A stretch of 64,000 nt of DNA, taken from positions 1 to 64,000 of the forward strand of contig CAZNJD010000007.1 of assembly GCA_964573285.1 (NCBI GenBank), in the 5' to 3' direction. Below the pieces are notes generated by a model. It made no database searches. It was not told the DNA's origin and worked only from the letters and a program-made list of their open reading frames with translations. The number at the start of each line of letters is the position of its first letter. The first letter of the stretch is position 1. Position numbers and translations under genes: made by a program. This DNA comes from UBA1140 sp964573285 (GTDB lineage Bacteria > Campylobacterota > Campylobacteria > Campylobacterales > Sulfurovaceae). This document shows, piece by piece, positions 28,021 to 36,754 of the stretch.

Positions 28021-29253
28021 ATGGAGTTAATTCAAATAGCGATTATAAATATTTTTGCAAAACTACTTAAATTTCTATTTGAAATAGGAACATCTTTTTT
28101 TGTAGATAAAAATACTTATGGAGAGTTTGCTCTAATATTAAGTTATATATTGATATTTACCAAAATCTCCTCTTTTGGAATACAAAATATTATGGTAAGA
28201 GATGTACCCAAATACTCAAATCAAAACTATATCTCTTATCTATTTTTCAACTCCTTTATAGTAATTTCTTTAGTCTCTATAGTTTTAGTTATCGCACTAT
28301 ATCAGTATAACTTCTCATATATAAAAGAGTATCCCAATATATATATAATATTTTGGTTACTCTCTTTGACTATTTTTTACTCAACCTATCTTAGAAGTAT
28401 CCAAAAAGTTAAATTATGGATATATTTTCAAGATATTCAACTCTATATTATATATTTTTTACTTTTAGGAGTTTTGTATTTTACAGAAGATAAAAAGATA
28501 AGCATAGATTTTATACTAAATATCTATACTGTAGCTGTTATGGGTACTTTTTTATCTGTTATTATATTTGTTCGATTTAAAGAAAGGTTATATTTAGTCT
28601 CAAAGCTATCTTACTCTAAAATAGAGTATATTATAAACAACTCACTACCTGTACTTTTTACGGGACTTACTTATCTGATTATATCTCGTATAGATATTAT
28701 AATGCTAAATAAATATGTAAGTTTAGAGTTAGTAGGAGAGTATAATATAATTGCTAGAGTTACACTTCAAGTTCTATTTTTTAATCAAGTAATTGTCTCA
28801 TACTATTATCCTAGATTAGCTAAAATGTTTTCACAAAAAAAGAGTATAAAGCAAATATCGGCATATAATAGAAAATTTCTATTTTTATCTTTTATATCAG
28901 TTAGTATAGTTAGTTTATTTCTATTTATTGGAGTATATTATTTTGCACTTTTTGATATATTAAATATCAAAAATAAAGAGATATTTTTTAATGTATTTTT
29001 AATACTTATGATAACACAAATTATATACTCTGCAATATGTTTTTATGGAAATATACTCATATATATACATAAACAAAATATAGAATATTTCAATAACTTT
29101 ATGGTGCTATTATTAGCAATTATACTAAATATATTACTTATTCCAACTTATGGAGTATTAGGTGCTTCAATAGCTACATCTATTGCTTTACTTTTGGGTA
29201 ATTTTTTACAAATGCTACAAGTTAGACATTTTATGGGGAGTTTTTTTGTATAA
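28021..29253 (+). CDS. Wzx-type polysaccharide flippase
   Basis: 410 residues, almost entirely hydrophobic, with about 12 predicted membrane spans, in the MATE/MVF-like flippase family. N-terminal IAIINIFAKLLKFLFEIGTSFF and an internal YLIISRIDIIMLNKYVSLELVGEYNII match the typical Wzx spacing. It moves the lipid-linked oligosaccharide across the inner membrane. It begins one base after the transferase stop and ends the locus. No Wzy-like polymerase or ligase is seen within the locus. Confidence 0.85.
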   Translation: MELIQIAIINIFAKLLKFLFEIGTSFFVDKNTYGEFALILSYILIFTKISSFGIQNIMVRDVPKYSNQNYISYLFFNSFIVISLVSIVLVIALYQYNFSYIKEYPNIYIIFWLLSLTIFYSTYLRSIQKVKLWIYFQDIQLYIIYFLLLGVLYFTEDKKISIDFILNIYTVAVMGTFLSVIIFVRFKERLYLVSKLSYSKIEYIINNSLPVLFTGLTYLIISRIDIIMLNKYVSLELVGEYNIIARVTLQVLFFNQVIVSYYYPRLAKMFSQKKSIKQISAYNRKFLFLSFISVSIVSLFLFIGVYYFALFDILNIKNKEIFFNVFLILMITQIIYSAICFYGNILIYIHKQNIEYFNNFMVLLLAIILNILLIPTYGVLGASIATSIALLLGNFLQMLQVRHFMGSFFV

Positions 29254-29285
29254 TATTATAAAAAATTAAGATAAAGTTTAACTCT

Positions 29286-30080
29286 GTGAAAAAAAAGCTT
29301 CTTTTACTTTTATTAGTAAGTCACTATATTGATGCCTCTGAACTAGATTTAGGTATGGGTATAGGTGATATGTATTATCCTGATTATCTAGGTTCAGACC
29401 ATACAAACAATATGATTATCCCATTTCCATTTATAGACTATCATAGTAAAAAACTAGATATTGACAAAGATGGAATTAACCAACAACTATTTTCTATAGA
29501 TAGATTGAGTGCTAGAGTTAGTATGAACGGTTCATTACCTGTTAGTAGTTCTGGAGCTAGAGAAGGGATGGCTGACCTTGACTTAGCAGGTGAAATTGGT
29601 CCTGCATTGGTTTATAAGTTTTATATCCAAGATGAATTGACTTTAAAATTGGATATTCCTATTCGTGCTGTGATTTCTACTAATTGGAAAACTCTTAACT
29701 ATAGAGGATATAAAACAGACCCAAGAATAGCTATAGATTATGATATTGAGGGGTATCTATGGCAATTTCAAACAGGTATAGTTTGGTCTGATAGTAGATA
29801 TAGTAACTATATATATGGTATAGATAATGGTGATGTGAGAGAAAATAGAGCAAAATATAAAGCCAAAGCAGGTTATTTAGGATGCAAAACTTCATTTGGA
29901 ATATCTAAAAAGTATGCAAGGATATGGGCAGGAGCAGTTATCAGATATTATAATTTATCTGGTGCTATTTCAAAGAGTAGTCCACTAAAAAAAGAAAACT
30001 ATGCTATATATAGTGGATTATTTATCGCTTACTTATTTGATAAAAAGTTTTCACAGAAGATAAAAAAATGGATAGAATAG
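29286..30080 (+). CDS. MipA/OmpV family outer-membrane protein
   Basis: 264 residues with a signal peptide (1-17, ending DAS). Beta-barrel type sequence with alternating hydrophobics; family features are the early GMGIGDMYYPDYLGSD, the FIDYHSKKLDID region and the end FIAYLFDKKF. MipA/OmpV proteins are outer-membrane barrels, some tied to murein synthesis complexes. The start is GTG 29286, chosen because the signal peptide begins there; its ribosome binding site is weak. It lies 32 bases after the flippase gene. Confidence 0.8.
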   Translation: MKKKLLLLLLVSHYIDASELDLGMGIGDMYYPDYLGSDHTNNMIIPFPFIDYHSKKLDIDKDGINQQLFSIDRLSARVSMNGSLPVSSSGAREGMADLDLAGEIGPALVYKFYIQDELTLKLDIPIRAVISTNWKTLNYRGYKTDPRIAIDYDIEGYLWQFQTGIVWSDSRYSNYIYGIDNGDVRENRAKYKAKAGYLGCKTSFGISKKYARIWAGAVIRYYNLSGAISKSSPLKKENYAIYSGLFIAYLFDKKFSQKIKKWIE

Positions 30081-30123
30081 GATAGATTTATTAGGATAAT
30101 AAGCTTTATTAAATTATAAATGT

Positions 30124-30129
30124 TATAAT
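30124..30129 (+). promoter_or_regulatory. Putative -10 box for pfkA
   Basis: TGTTATAAT 27 bases upstream of ATG 30156, with ribosome binding site AAAGG between them. Confidence 0.5.
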
Positions 30130-30155
30130 TCCTTAAAAAAATCTGAAAGGTAATT

Positions 30156-31130
30156 ATGAGTATAGCTATTATGACCTCTGGTGGTGATTGTGCAGGAATG
30201 AACCCTGCTATTAAATATTTTGTAGAACATGTATTAAACCAAGATTTAAATCCTTATTTAATTTATGATGGATTAGAAGGTATGATAGATAACCATATAC
30301 AAAAAGCTACTTTAAATGATGTCAATGCTATTATTCATTTGGGTGGTACAGTTATAGGAAGTTCTCGTTCCAAACGATTTTTTGAGTATAATTATAGAAA
30401 ACAAGCTTATGAGAATTTACAAAAATTGAATATAGACAAGATTATTGTTCTTGGTGGAGATGGCTCTTTTCGAGCTATGGATATTTTTTCTCATGATTTT
30501 GGAATAAAATTTGTAGGTATTCCTGCTACAATTGATAATGATATTTATGGAACAGAATATTGTCTAGGTGTTGATACAGCTTTAAATATGATTAGAAGCT
30601 CTATTGACTCTATTCGTGATACGGCTTCATCATTTAGACGAGCTTTTGTAGTAGAGACTATGGGTAGAGAGTCAGGCTATCTGGCTCTTATCTCTGCTAT
30701 CACTTCAGGTGCAGAGATTTGTGTGATACCAGAGATGCCGTATGATTTGGAAAGCAAAAAAAAACAAATCCAAAAAGATATAGATGAGGGAAAAAGATAT
30801 GTTTTAGCAGTGGTAGCAGAGGGTACAGAAAAAACAGATGAGGTTTATAAATTTTTGAAAAATGATATGCATATGGATACTAGAGTAACGGTTCTTGGTC
30901 ATATTCAAAGAGGAGGAAACCCAACCGTTTTCGATAGACTTATGGCAAGTAATTTTATTAAACACTCAATTGATAGAATTTTAGAAAAAGATTGTGCTGG
31001 TGAGGTGATTGTATATAAAAAGTCATCATTTAAGTTTATAACGATTGATTATATAGCCTCACATAGTTATAAAATATCTAATGCATTAATCGGATTATAC
31101 AAGATAGATTATTGTGGTAATAAATGTTAA
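30156..31130 (+). CDS. pfkA: 6-phosphofructokinase
   Basis: Phosphorylates fructose-6-P to fructose-1,6-bisphosphate. 324 residues. Seen: TSGGDCAGMNPAI, GGDGSFRAMDIF, PATIDNDIYGTEY, with the catalytic Asp in TIDND, VVETMGRESGY and LGHIQRGGNPT. The Gly in GGDGS fits an ATP-dependent rather than PPi-dependent enzyme (which has GGDD); the next specificity position is Ala (PAT) rather than the usual Gly. Many Campylobacterota lack this enzyme. It is co-transcribed with a glucan phosphorylase 9 bases downstream. Confidence 0.92.
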   Translation: MSIAIMTSGGDCAGMNPAIKYFVEHVLNQDLNPYLIYDGLEGMIDNHIQKATLNDVNAIIHLGGTVIGSSRSKRFFEYNYRKQAYENLQKLNIDKIIVLGGDGSFRAMDIFSHDFGIKFVGIPATIDNDIYGTEYCLGVDTALNMIRSSIDSIRDTASSFRRAFVVETMGRESGYLALISAITSGAEICVIPEMPYDLESKKKQIQKDIDEGKRYVLAVVAEGTEKTDEVYKFLKNDMHMDTRVTVLGHIQRGGNPTVFDRLMASNFIKHSIDRILEKDCAGEVIVYKKSSFKFITIDYIASHSYKISNALIGLYKIDYCGNKC

Positions 31131-31139
31131 AGGAGTTGT

Positions 31140-32777
31140 ATGAATTTACATACATATAAAATAAAAGAAGAGTATAAAACAAGTGTAGCTTATTTCTCAA
31201 TGGAGTTTGCTATAGACCAAGCACTAAAAACCTATTCAGGTGGATTAGGATTTTTGAGTGGTTCACATATGCGAAGTGCTTATGATTTAGGTCAAAATGT
31301 AATTGGTATAGGAATGCTTTGGAGTTATGGATATTATGACCAAGAGAGAGACCAACACAAAGATTTAAAAGCTAATTTTATCCGAAAAAGATATTACTTT
31401 TTAGAAGATTTGAATATTGAGGTCAAACTTAGTATCAATAATCATCCTGTTTATGTTAAAGCTATGTTATTAAAACCTGAAACATTTGGAACAGCTCCTA
31501 TAATATTTCTATCAACTGATTATGATAAAAATGACCATTTAGCTAGAACAATTTCATATAAATTATATGATGCTTATGAAGATACGAGAATAGCCCAAGA
31601 GACTGTTTTAGGAGTAGGTGGAGTTAAAGTTTTAGAAGCATTAAATCAAAAGATTGATATATATCATCTTAATGAAGGACATGCTTTACCTCTAGCTTTT
31701 GAATTATATAAAAAATATTCAACTCAAGATGAACTTAGAAAACATATTGTATTTACAACCCATACACCTGAGAAAGCAGGGAATGAAGAGCATAATATTC
31801 ATAAACTCCAACAGATGGGATTTTTTACAGATTTGAGCTTGAATAAGGTTAGAGAGTTAACTCAAATAGAAGATGAGCATTTTTCATTAACACTTGGAGC
31901 ATTGAGAGTTTCTAAAATAGCTAATGGTGTATCTAAATTACATAGTATAGTTTCTAATAATATGTGGAAAGATTATGAAAATATAGCTTCTATAATCTCT
32001 ATTACCAATGCACAAAATAAAAAATATTGGGTAGATGACCAACTATTACACTTTTTTGATACAAATGAAGATTATGAGATTGTAGGTAGAAAAAAACATC
32101 TCAAAAAGAAACTCTTTGAGTTAGTAGCTAATCAAACAGGTAAACTTTTTAACCCTGATGTATTAACTATGGTTTGGGCAAGACGATTCGCAGAGTATAA
32201 ACGACCTGATATGTTAATTTATGATTTGGAAAGATTTAAGAAGTTAGTAACTAATAGTGAAAAACCAATACAGATTATATGGGCAGGTAAACCATATCCA
32301 TTTGATATGGATGCTATACATATATTTAATGAACTTCATCATTTATCATTAGATTATCCAAATGTAGCAGTTCTATTAGGGTATGAACTTGAATTATCAG
32401 CAATGCTAAAAAAAGGTTCTGATATTTGGCTAAATACCCCTAGAATTACAAGAGAAGCTAGTGGAACAAGTGGAATGACGGCTGCTATGAATTCAGTAAT
32501 TAACTTTTCTATCAATGATGGATGGATGCCTGAATTTAGTGAAGATGGAGTTAATAGTTTTATTATTCCTGCAGACCCTAGCTTGGATATAGAGACCCAA
32601 GATAAACAAGACCATACAAATATGATGAATATTTTGGAGAACAAGATTATCCCTCTCTATTACAATAATCCAGATGAGTGGCTTAAAATTCTCAAAAACT
32701 CTATGAGAGATGTCACTCCATATTTTGATTCTGGAAGAATGGCTGATGAATATTATGCAAAAATGTATAATTTCTAA
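31140..32777 (+). CDS. Alpha-glucan phosphorylase family protein (short GlgP type)
   Basis: 545 residues of the GT35 alpha-glucan phosphorylase family, short version. Such enzymes release glucose-1-phosphate from glycogen-like polymers. Seen: VAYFSMEFAID, LNEGHALPLAFEL, THTPEKAGNEEHN, WARRFAEYKRPDML, IIWAGKPYPFDMDAI and SGTSGMTAAMNS. In classical phosphorylases the last motif is SGT(G/S)xMK, where the Lys carries PLP; the codon here is ACG (Thr447). It is coupled to pfkA, suggesting glycogen breakdown into glycolysis. Confidence 0.82.
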   Translation: MNLHTYKIKEEYKTSVAYFSMEFAIDQALKTYSGGLGFLSGSHMRSAYDLGQNVIGIGMLWSYGYYDQERDQHKDLKANFIRKRYYFLEDLNIEVKLSINNHPVYVKAMLLKPETFGTAPIIFLSTDYDKNDHLARTISYKLYDAYEDTRIAQETVLGVGGVKVLEALNQKIDIYHLNEGHALPLAFELYKKYSTQDELRKHIVFTTHTPEKAGNEEHNIHKLQQMGFFTDLSLNKVRELTQIEDEHFSLTLGALRVSKIANGVSKLHSIVSNNMWKDYENIASIISITNAQNKKYWVDDQLLHFFDTNEDYEIVGRKKHLKKKLFELVANQTGKLFNPDVLTMVWARRFAEYKRPDMLIYDLERFKKLVTNSEKPIQIIWAGKPYPFDMDAIHIFNELHHLSLDYPNVAVLLGYELELSAMLKKGSDIWLNTPRITREASGTSGMTAAMNSVINFSINDGWMPEFSEDGVNSFIIPADPSLDIETQDKQDHTNMMNILENKIIPLYYNNPDEWLKILKNSMRDVTPYFDSGRMADEYYAKMYNF

Positions 32778-32786
32778 TCAAATTAT

Positions 32787-32806
32787 CTCAAGCTTTTTGG
32801 CTTGAG
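32787..32806 (+). terminator. Hairpin after the glucan phosphorylase gene
   Basis: CTCAAGC-TTTTTG-GCTTGAG, a 7-bp stem with 6-base loop, 10 bases after the stop. There is no T tract after it and the next ribosome binding site (GGAGG, 32811) follows directly, so it may be an attenuator or a processing structure instead. Confidence 0.45.
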
Positions 32807-32819
32807 AATGGAGGTTCTA

Positions 32820-34157
32820 ATGAAAAAGTTTTTTGTTTTATTGATAATTACTATACTATCTATATTTTTTTTCCTTCTTAGTAAACAAGGAAATGAACTA
32901 TTTAAACCATATATATCAACTTATATAGAAAATCAACTTGAAGAAAATATAAGTGTTGAAATTCAAAAGCTACAAATAGATATAAATGAGATAAAATTAA
33001 CTGCTATATTAAATCACAAAACAGCTATCAAAGCCCAAGCTCAAATATCTCTATTTGAAAAAGATATAATAAATAATATTCAAATAGATTTACCTAAAAC
33101 TGAGATAAAAGAGCTACTAGCTATATCCAATCAACCCCTCTATGCTAAAGGCAAAGCTAATATACATATAGAAACTCCCACATTAAAAAATTGGAAAATA
33201 GAAGCTAAATCAGAGATAAAACTATATGATATACTACTAAATAAAGAGGTTTTAAAAAAAGCATTAAATATAGATATTCCTACTAATACTAAAATAAATG
33301 GGGTTCTAAATATAGAAAAAAATAGAGATATATTAACAAGCAATGGAAAGATACAGAGCAATTTAGCTGATTTAAATTTTGATTTGGCAAAATATAATTA
33401 TAAAACTCATAAATTAGACTCTGATTATTATATAAAAATATCGGATTTGAGCAAGTTTAAATATCTTATAAAACAGAAGCTTTATGGTCTATTAGAGATG
33501 AATGGAAGCATACATAAAGACAAAATGTTAATCGTGACAGGACGAACAAATAGTTTAGATGGAATAGTTGATTTTAAACTAATTGATAATCACATAAAAG
33601 CAGAGATATTTGATATATCTGTAGAAAAATTAATAAGAATGTTTCACTATCCTCAAATTTTTAATGCTAAATTGATAGGCACTCTAAACTATAATCTAAA
33701 AAAAGAAAAGGGTATAATTGATGCTAAACTAAATAATGCTAGACTACTTCCTAACCAATTAACTACACTTATCAAAAATATAAAAGGTTTAGATTTGACA
33801 AAAGAGAGTTATAACCAGACAACCTTTATTGGTAATATAGACAAAAATAATATCAAATTTAATTTAAATGCAAAAAGTAAAACCACTACTCTATCATTAA
33901 AAGATGCAACTATGAATAAAAGAACAGAAAAAATAGATACTAAATATACTATTAAAATAGGTGAACGAGATATAACTGGAGAAATCAAAGGTAGTATCAA
34001 GAATCCCAAAGTTACTATAGACTCATCAAAGTTTATTGAACATAAAATTTTAAATGGTATATCAAAATATATTAAAAATGGTTCTTTGGAAGATTTTGGT
34101 ATAGGAGAAAAAGAGCAAAAAGCAATTAAAGATACTTTTCTTGAACTTTTTAAATAA
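32820..34157 (+). CDS. AsmA-like membrane-anchored protein
   Basis: 445 residues from ATG 32820; GGAGG at 32811 decides this start over an in-frame TTG at 32802. One N-terminal transmembrane helix (about 3-22), then a long periplasmic part of repeated beta-strand units such as GVLNIEKNRDILTSNGKIQS and IDAKLNNARLLPNQLTTLI, ending in a helical tail. The layout resembles the AsmA/YhdP group, which bridges the periplasm in lipid transport, but it is shorter than most and the match is by pattern only. Function not assigned. Confidence 0.55.
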   Translation: MKKFFVLLIITILSIFFFLLSKQGNELFKPYISTYIENQLEENISVEIQKLQIDINEIKLTAILNHKTAIKAQAQISLFEKDIINNIQIDLPKTEIKELLAISNQPLYAKGKANIHIETPTLKNWKIEAKSEIKLYDILLNKEVLKKALNIDIPTNTKINGVLNIEKNRDILTSNGKIQSNLADLNFDLAKYNYKTHKLDSDYYIKISDLSKFKYLIKQKLYGLLEMNGSIHKDKMLIVTGRTNSLDGIVDFKLIDNHIKAEIFDISVEKLIRMFHYPQIFNAKLIGTLNYNLKKEKGIIDAKLNNARLLPNQLTTLIKNIKGLDLTKESYNQTTFIGNIDKNNIKFNLNAKSKTTTLSLKDATMNKRTEKIDTKYTIKIGERDITGEIKGSIKNPKVTIDSSKFIEHKILNGISKYIKNGSLEDFGIGEKEQKAIKDTFLELFK

Positions 34158-34204
34158 TCTATTTTCTTTTAAAGAATTATTATAAAATTCTAACAATTTT
34201 ATAG

Positions 34205-34210
34205 TATAAT
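34205..34210 (+). promoter_or_regulatory. Putative -10 box for the phosphate transporter
   Basis: AGTATAAT 33 bases upstream of ATG 34243, followed by the ribosome binding site GGAG. Confidence 0.5.
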
Positions 34211-34242
34211 TTTCTCATTTAAATCAAAATGGAGTTCAATTT

Positions 34243-35778
34243 ATGAACAATTTACTGAAGATACTGGTTGGTTCTAGTTTTGCTATAGCTATAGCTTATT
34301 ATACACATATATCATTTGGGCATATGCTACATGCAGAGTTTCTTATGATAGCTGCTATATTTGGGGCTTATATGGCAATGAATATTGGAGCAAATGATGT
34401 GGCTAATAATGTAGGACCAGCTGTTGGTTCAGGTGCATTAACTATAGGTGGAGCTATATTAATAGCCTCAATATTTGAAGCGACAGGAGCATTAATAGCA
34501 GGTGGTGATGTTGTTAAAACTATTAAAAAAGGTATTATAGACCCTAGTGCATTTGGTAGTGACCCTATGATGTTTGTTTATGCTATGGCAGCAGCTCTAC
34601 TAGCTGCTGCATTATGGTTAAATCTTGCTACTTGGCTCAAAGCACCAGTATCAACTACACACTCTATTGTAGGTGGTGTAATGGGTGCAGGAGTTGCAGC
34701 TGGTGGATTTGCAATTGTATCTTGGGGAACTATGGGTAAAATTGTAGCATCTTGGGTTATCTCTCCTATTTTAGGTGGATTGATTGCTGCTGGATTTTTA
34801 TATATTATCAAATCAGAGATTTTGCATAAAGATAATAGATTAGATGCAGCCAAAAAAGTTGTACCTATATTAGTATCTATTATGGCAATGGCATTTATAA
34901 TCTATTTGACTATCAAAGGACTTAAACATATTTGGAGTGATATTCAATCAATATTACCATTTTTGCCAGAGAGTAAAAAACCTACAATTGGTATTGCTTT
35001 AATATTTGGTATTATTGGAGCTATTATTACTTATATATTAGTCAAACCTCGTATTAATAAAAGAGTAGAAATACTTGCTAATGATAGAGTAGCTATCAAT
35101 ACACTATTTACTATCCCTCTTATATTGTCTGCTGCTATGCTTAGTTTTGCACATGGTGCAAATGATGTAGCTAATGCTGTTGGACCTTTGGCTGCTATAT
35201 ATGATGCTCTCGCTCATACTACTATCTCTACAAAAGCATCTATTCCTTTATGGGTTATGGTTACAGGAGGAGTAGGTATCTCTGTTGGTTTGGCTCTTTT
35301 TGGACCACGGCTTATTAAAACTGTTGGTTCAGAGATTACAGAATTAGACCAAATGAGAGCATTTTCTATTATGATGGCTGCTGCTATTACTGTAGTTATC
35401 GCTTCTCAATTAGGTCTTCCTGTATCTTCTACTCATATTGCTGTTGGTGGTGTATTTGGTGTTGGCTTTCTTAGAGAGTGGCTTGATAGAAAAGGTACAA
35501 ATGAGAAACATACCCAACTTAATGCACAATTAGCAATTGTAGATAAGTATAAAAATGAGTTAGATAATATTGGTAAAGACTATAAAAAACAGGTTGAACT
35601 AATTGCTAGAGTAAAAGCAGAGAAAAAAATTGCTAAACGAATTAAAAAAGAGCTTCGTGAAAAATATGTCAAACGAGGTATGGTTAAAAAGATTATATTA
35701 GCATGGATTATAACTGTTCCTGCAGCAGCCGTACTTTCTGCTATTGTATTTTATATATTAAAAGGAATGGGAGCATAA
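34243..35778 (+). CDS. PiT family inorganic phosphate transporter
   Basis: 511 residues, about 10-12 membrane spans. The two duplicated PHO4 signatures are clear: GANDVANNVGPAVGSGALT near residue 48 and GANDVANAVGPLAAIYDAL near 306, each with the Asp and Asn needed for transport. Paired SxTHSIVGG and SSTHIAVGG motifs complete the two repeats. A charged cytoplasmic segment rich in Lys/Glu (about 430-480) precedes the last span. Low-affinity phosphate uptake coupled to H+ or Na+ is expected. No phoU/PhoU-like partner gene is adjacent. Confidence 0.92.
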   Translation: MNNLLKILVGSSFAIAIAYYTHISFGHMLHAEFLMIAAIFGAYMAMNIGANDVANNVGPAVGSGALTIGGAILIASIFEATGALIAGGDVVKTIKKGIIDPSAFGSDPMMFVYAMAAALLAAALWLNLATWLKAPVSTTHSIVGGVMGAGVAAGGFAIVSWGTMGKIVASWVISPILGGLIAAGFLYIIKSEILHKDNRLDAAKKVVPILVSIMAMAFIIYLTIKGLKHIWSDIQSILPFLPESKKPTIGIALIFGIIGAIITYILVKPRINKRVEILANDRVAINTLFTIPLILSAAMLSFAHGANDVANAVGPLAAIYDALAHTTISTKASIPLWVMVTGGVGISVGLALFGPRLIKTVGSEITELDQMRAFSIMMAAAITVVIASQLGLPVSSTHIAVGGVFGVGFLREWLDRKGTNEKHTQLNAQLAIVDKYKNELDNIGKDYKKQVELIARVKAEKKIAKRIKKELREKYVKRGMVKKIILAWIITVPAAAVLSAIVFYILKGMGA

Positions 35779-35797
35779 ATAATCTAAATATATTATT

Positions 35798-35823
35798 AAG
35801 ATTATCTAAGAATAGATAATCTT
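35798..35823. terminator. Bidirectional hairpin between phosphate transporter and lipoprotein genes
   Basis: AAGATTATCT-AAGAAT-AGATAATCTT, a 10-bp perfect stem with a 6-base loop between convergent genes. It overlaps the stop codon of the minus-strand lipoprotein gene. Confidence 0.65.
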
Positions 35824-36297
35824 GATAAGAATATGATTTATTTTATCTTTAAATCTACTCTCATGGCTATTTACACTATAATTTATATCATATAGATTAT
35901 CTTTGATAATCTCTTGAATAAATCCATTACTATTTCTTTGTAAATTTTTCCCATCAAAAATAGGTTTACCTCTAAATATATTCTCTAAAAATGTATCAGG
36001 ATAGTTAATTGATAACATCTTACTATTAAAATCTTTTTTCTCCATACATTCAAATGTGGACATACATACATTCATACCATTTATATCCAAGCTCATAATA
36101 GGCTGACCCATACTATATACCTCAACTTTAACAAATGAATTGCTTTTGTATATAAATCCCATACCTGCATATTGTATTGTAGGTGTCCTAAGGACTATAG
36201 ATGCACTCTCTTGATTTTTTTCTTTAATGAGATTTTTACTTGTACATCCATTCAAAATTAATAAAATAGCAGACAGAAAAGTAATAGTTTTTAACAT
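35806..36297 (-). CDS. Hypothetical lipoprotein
   Basis: 163 residues with a lipoprotein signal: hydrophobic segment followed by the lipobox LNGC (Cys18). The mature part has VLRTPTIQYAGMGFIYKSNS and KVEVYSMGQPIMSLDI, and two further cysteines in MNVCMSTFEC. I do not recognise a characterised family; similar lipoproteins are scattered in Campylobacterota. Monocistronic, convergent with the phosphate transporter gene. Confidence 0.65.
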   Translation of the reverse strand: MLKTITFLSAILLILNGCTSKNLIKEKNQESASIVLRTPTIQYAGMGFIYKSNSFVKVEVYSMGQPIMSLDINGMNVCMSTFECMEKKDFNSKMLSINYPDTFLENIFRGKPIFDGKNLQRNSNGFIQEIIKDNLYDINYSVNSHESRFKDKINHILIKIIYS

Positions 36298-36384
36298 AAC
36301 TTATAATTCCTTTTTCAAAATTATATCTAATAAAAATAATTTTTATATTTTTTTATATTTAATAAAAATTTAAGTTTATTTTGT

Positions 36385-36390
36385 TATAAT
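36385..36390 (+). promoter_or_regulatory. Putative -10 box for the tRNA-Glu genes
   Basis: TTGTTATAAT about 21 bases before the first mature tRNA end. Confidence 0.55.
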
Positions 36391-36410
36391 TTCGTCCACA
36401 AGTTGTTAAT

Positions 36411-36485
36411 GGCCCCTTCGTCTAGCGGTTAGGATCCATGGTTTTCATCCATGTTACAGGAGTTCGAGTCTCCTAGGGGTCACCA
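36411..36485 (+). tRNA. tRNA-Glu (UUC), copy 1
   Basis: Cloverleaf of 75 bases with an encoded CCA end. Acceptor GGCCCCT pairs with AGGGGTC (one G-T pair), anticodon stem CATGG/CCATG encloses loop TTTTCAT with anticodon TTC, and the T-arm reads AGGAG-TTCGAGT-CTCCT. Aligns base for base with the E. coli tRNA-Glu layout. Confidence 0.95.
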
Positions 36486-36514
36486 TTTTCAAACTTGTAT
36501 CTTTTTTATTTAGT

Positions 36515-36589
36515 GGCCCCTTCGTCTAGCGGTTAGGATCCATGGTTTTCATCCATGTTACAGGAGTTCGAGTCTCCTAGGGGTCACCA
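36515..36589 (+). tRNA. tRNA-Glu (UUC), copy 2
   Basis: Identical to copy 1 over all 75 bases, 29 bases downstream, in the same orientation and almost certainly in the same transcript. The spacer is AT-rich and holds no other gene. Confidence 0.95.
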
Positions 36590-36712
36590 CTAAATATCAA
36601 TCTCTCATTTTTTACTATTTTTTTTAAATATGTGTATAGTTTTGAATAAAATAGGTTAATTTTTTGATTTTATTATTATAAATTCTATTTGACTGTAAAA
36701 ATTATATATTGT

Positions 36713-36718
36713 TATGAT
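36713..36718 (+). promoter_or_regulatory. Putative -10 box for the malic enzyme gene
   Basis: TATGAT within GTTATGATAAAAT, 36 bases before ATG 36755. The 165 bases between the tRNA genes and this gene otherwise hold only AT-rich sequence. Confidence 0.35.
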
Positions 36719-36754
36719 AAAATTCTATATCAAAAAAAATATTAAGGAATAATC

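Noticed and set aside
18030..36400. Search for CRISPR arrays, insertion sequences or attachment sites
   Set aside because: No regularly spaced repeats, transposase motifs or flanking direct repeats were seen here or elsewhere in the window; the tRNA-Glu pair shows no adjacent integrase.
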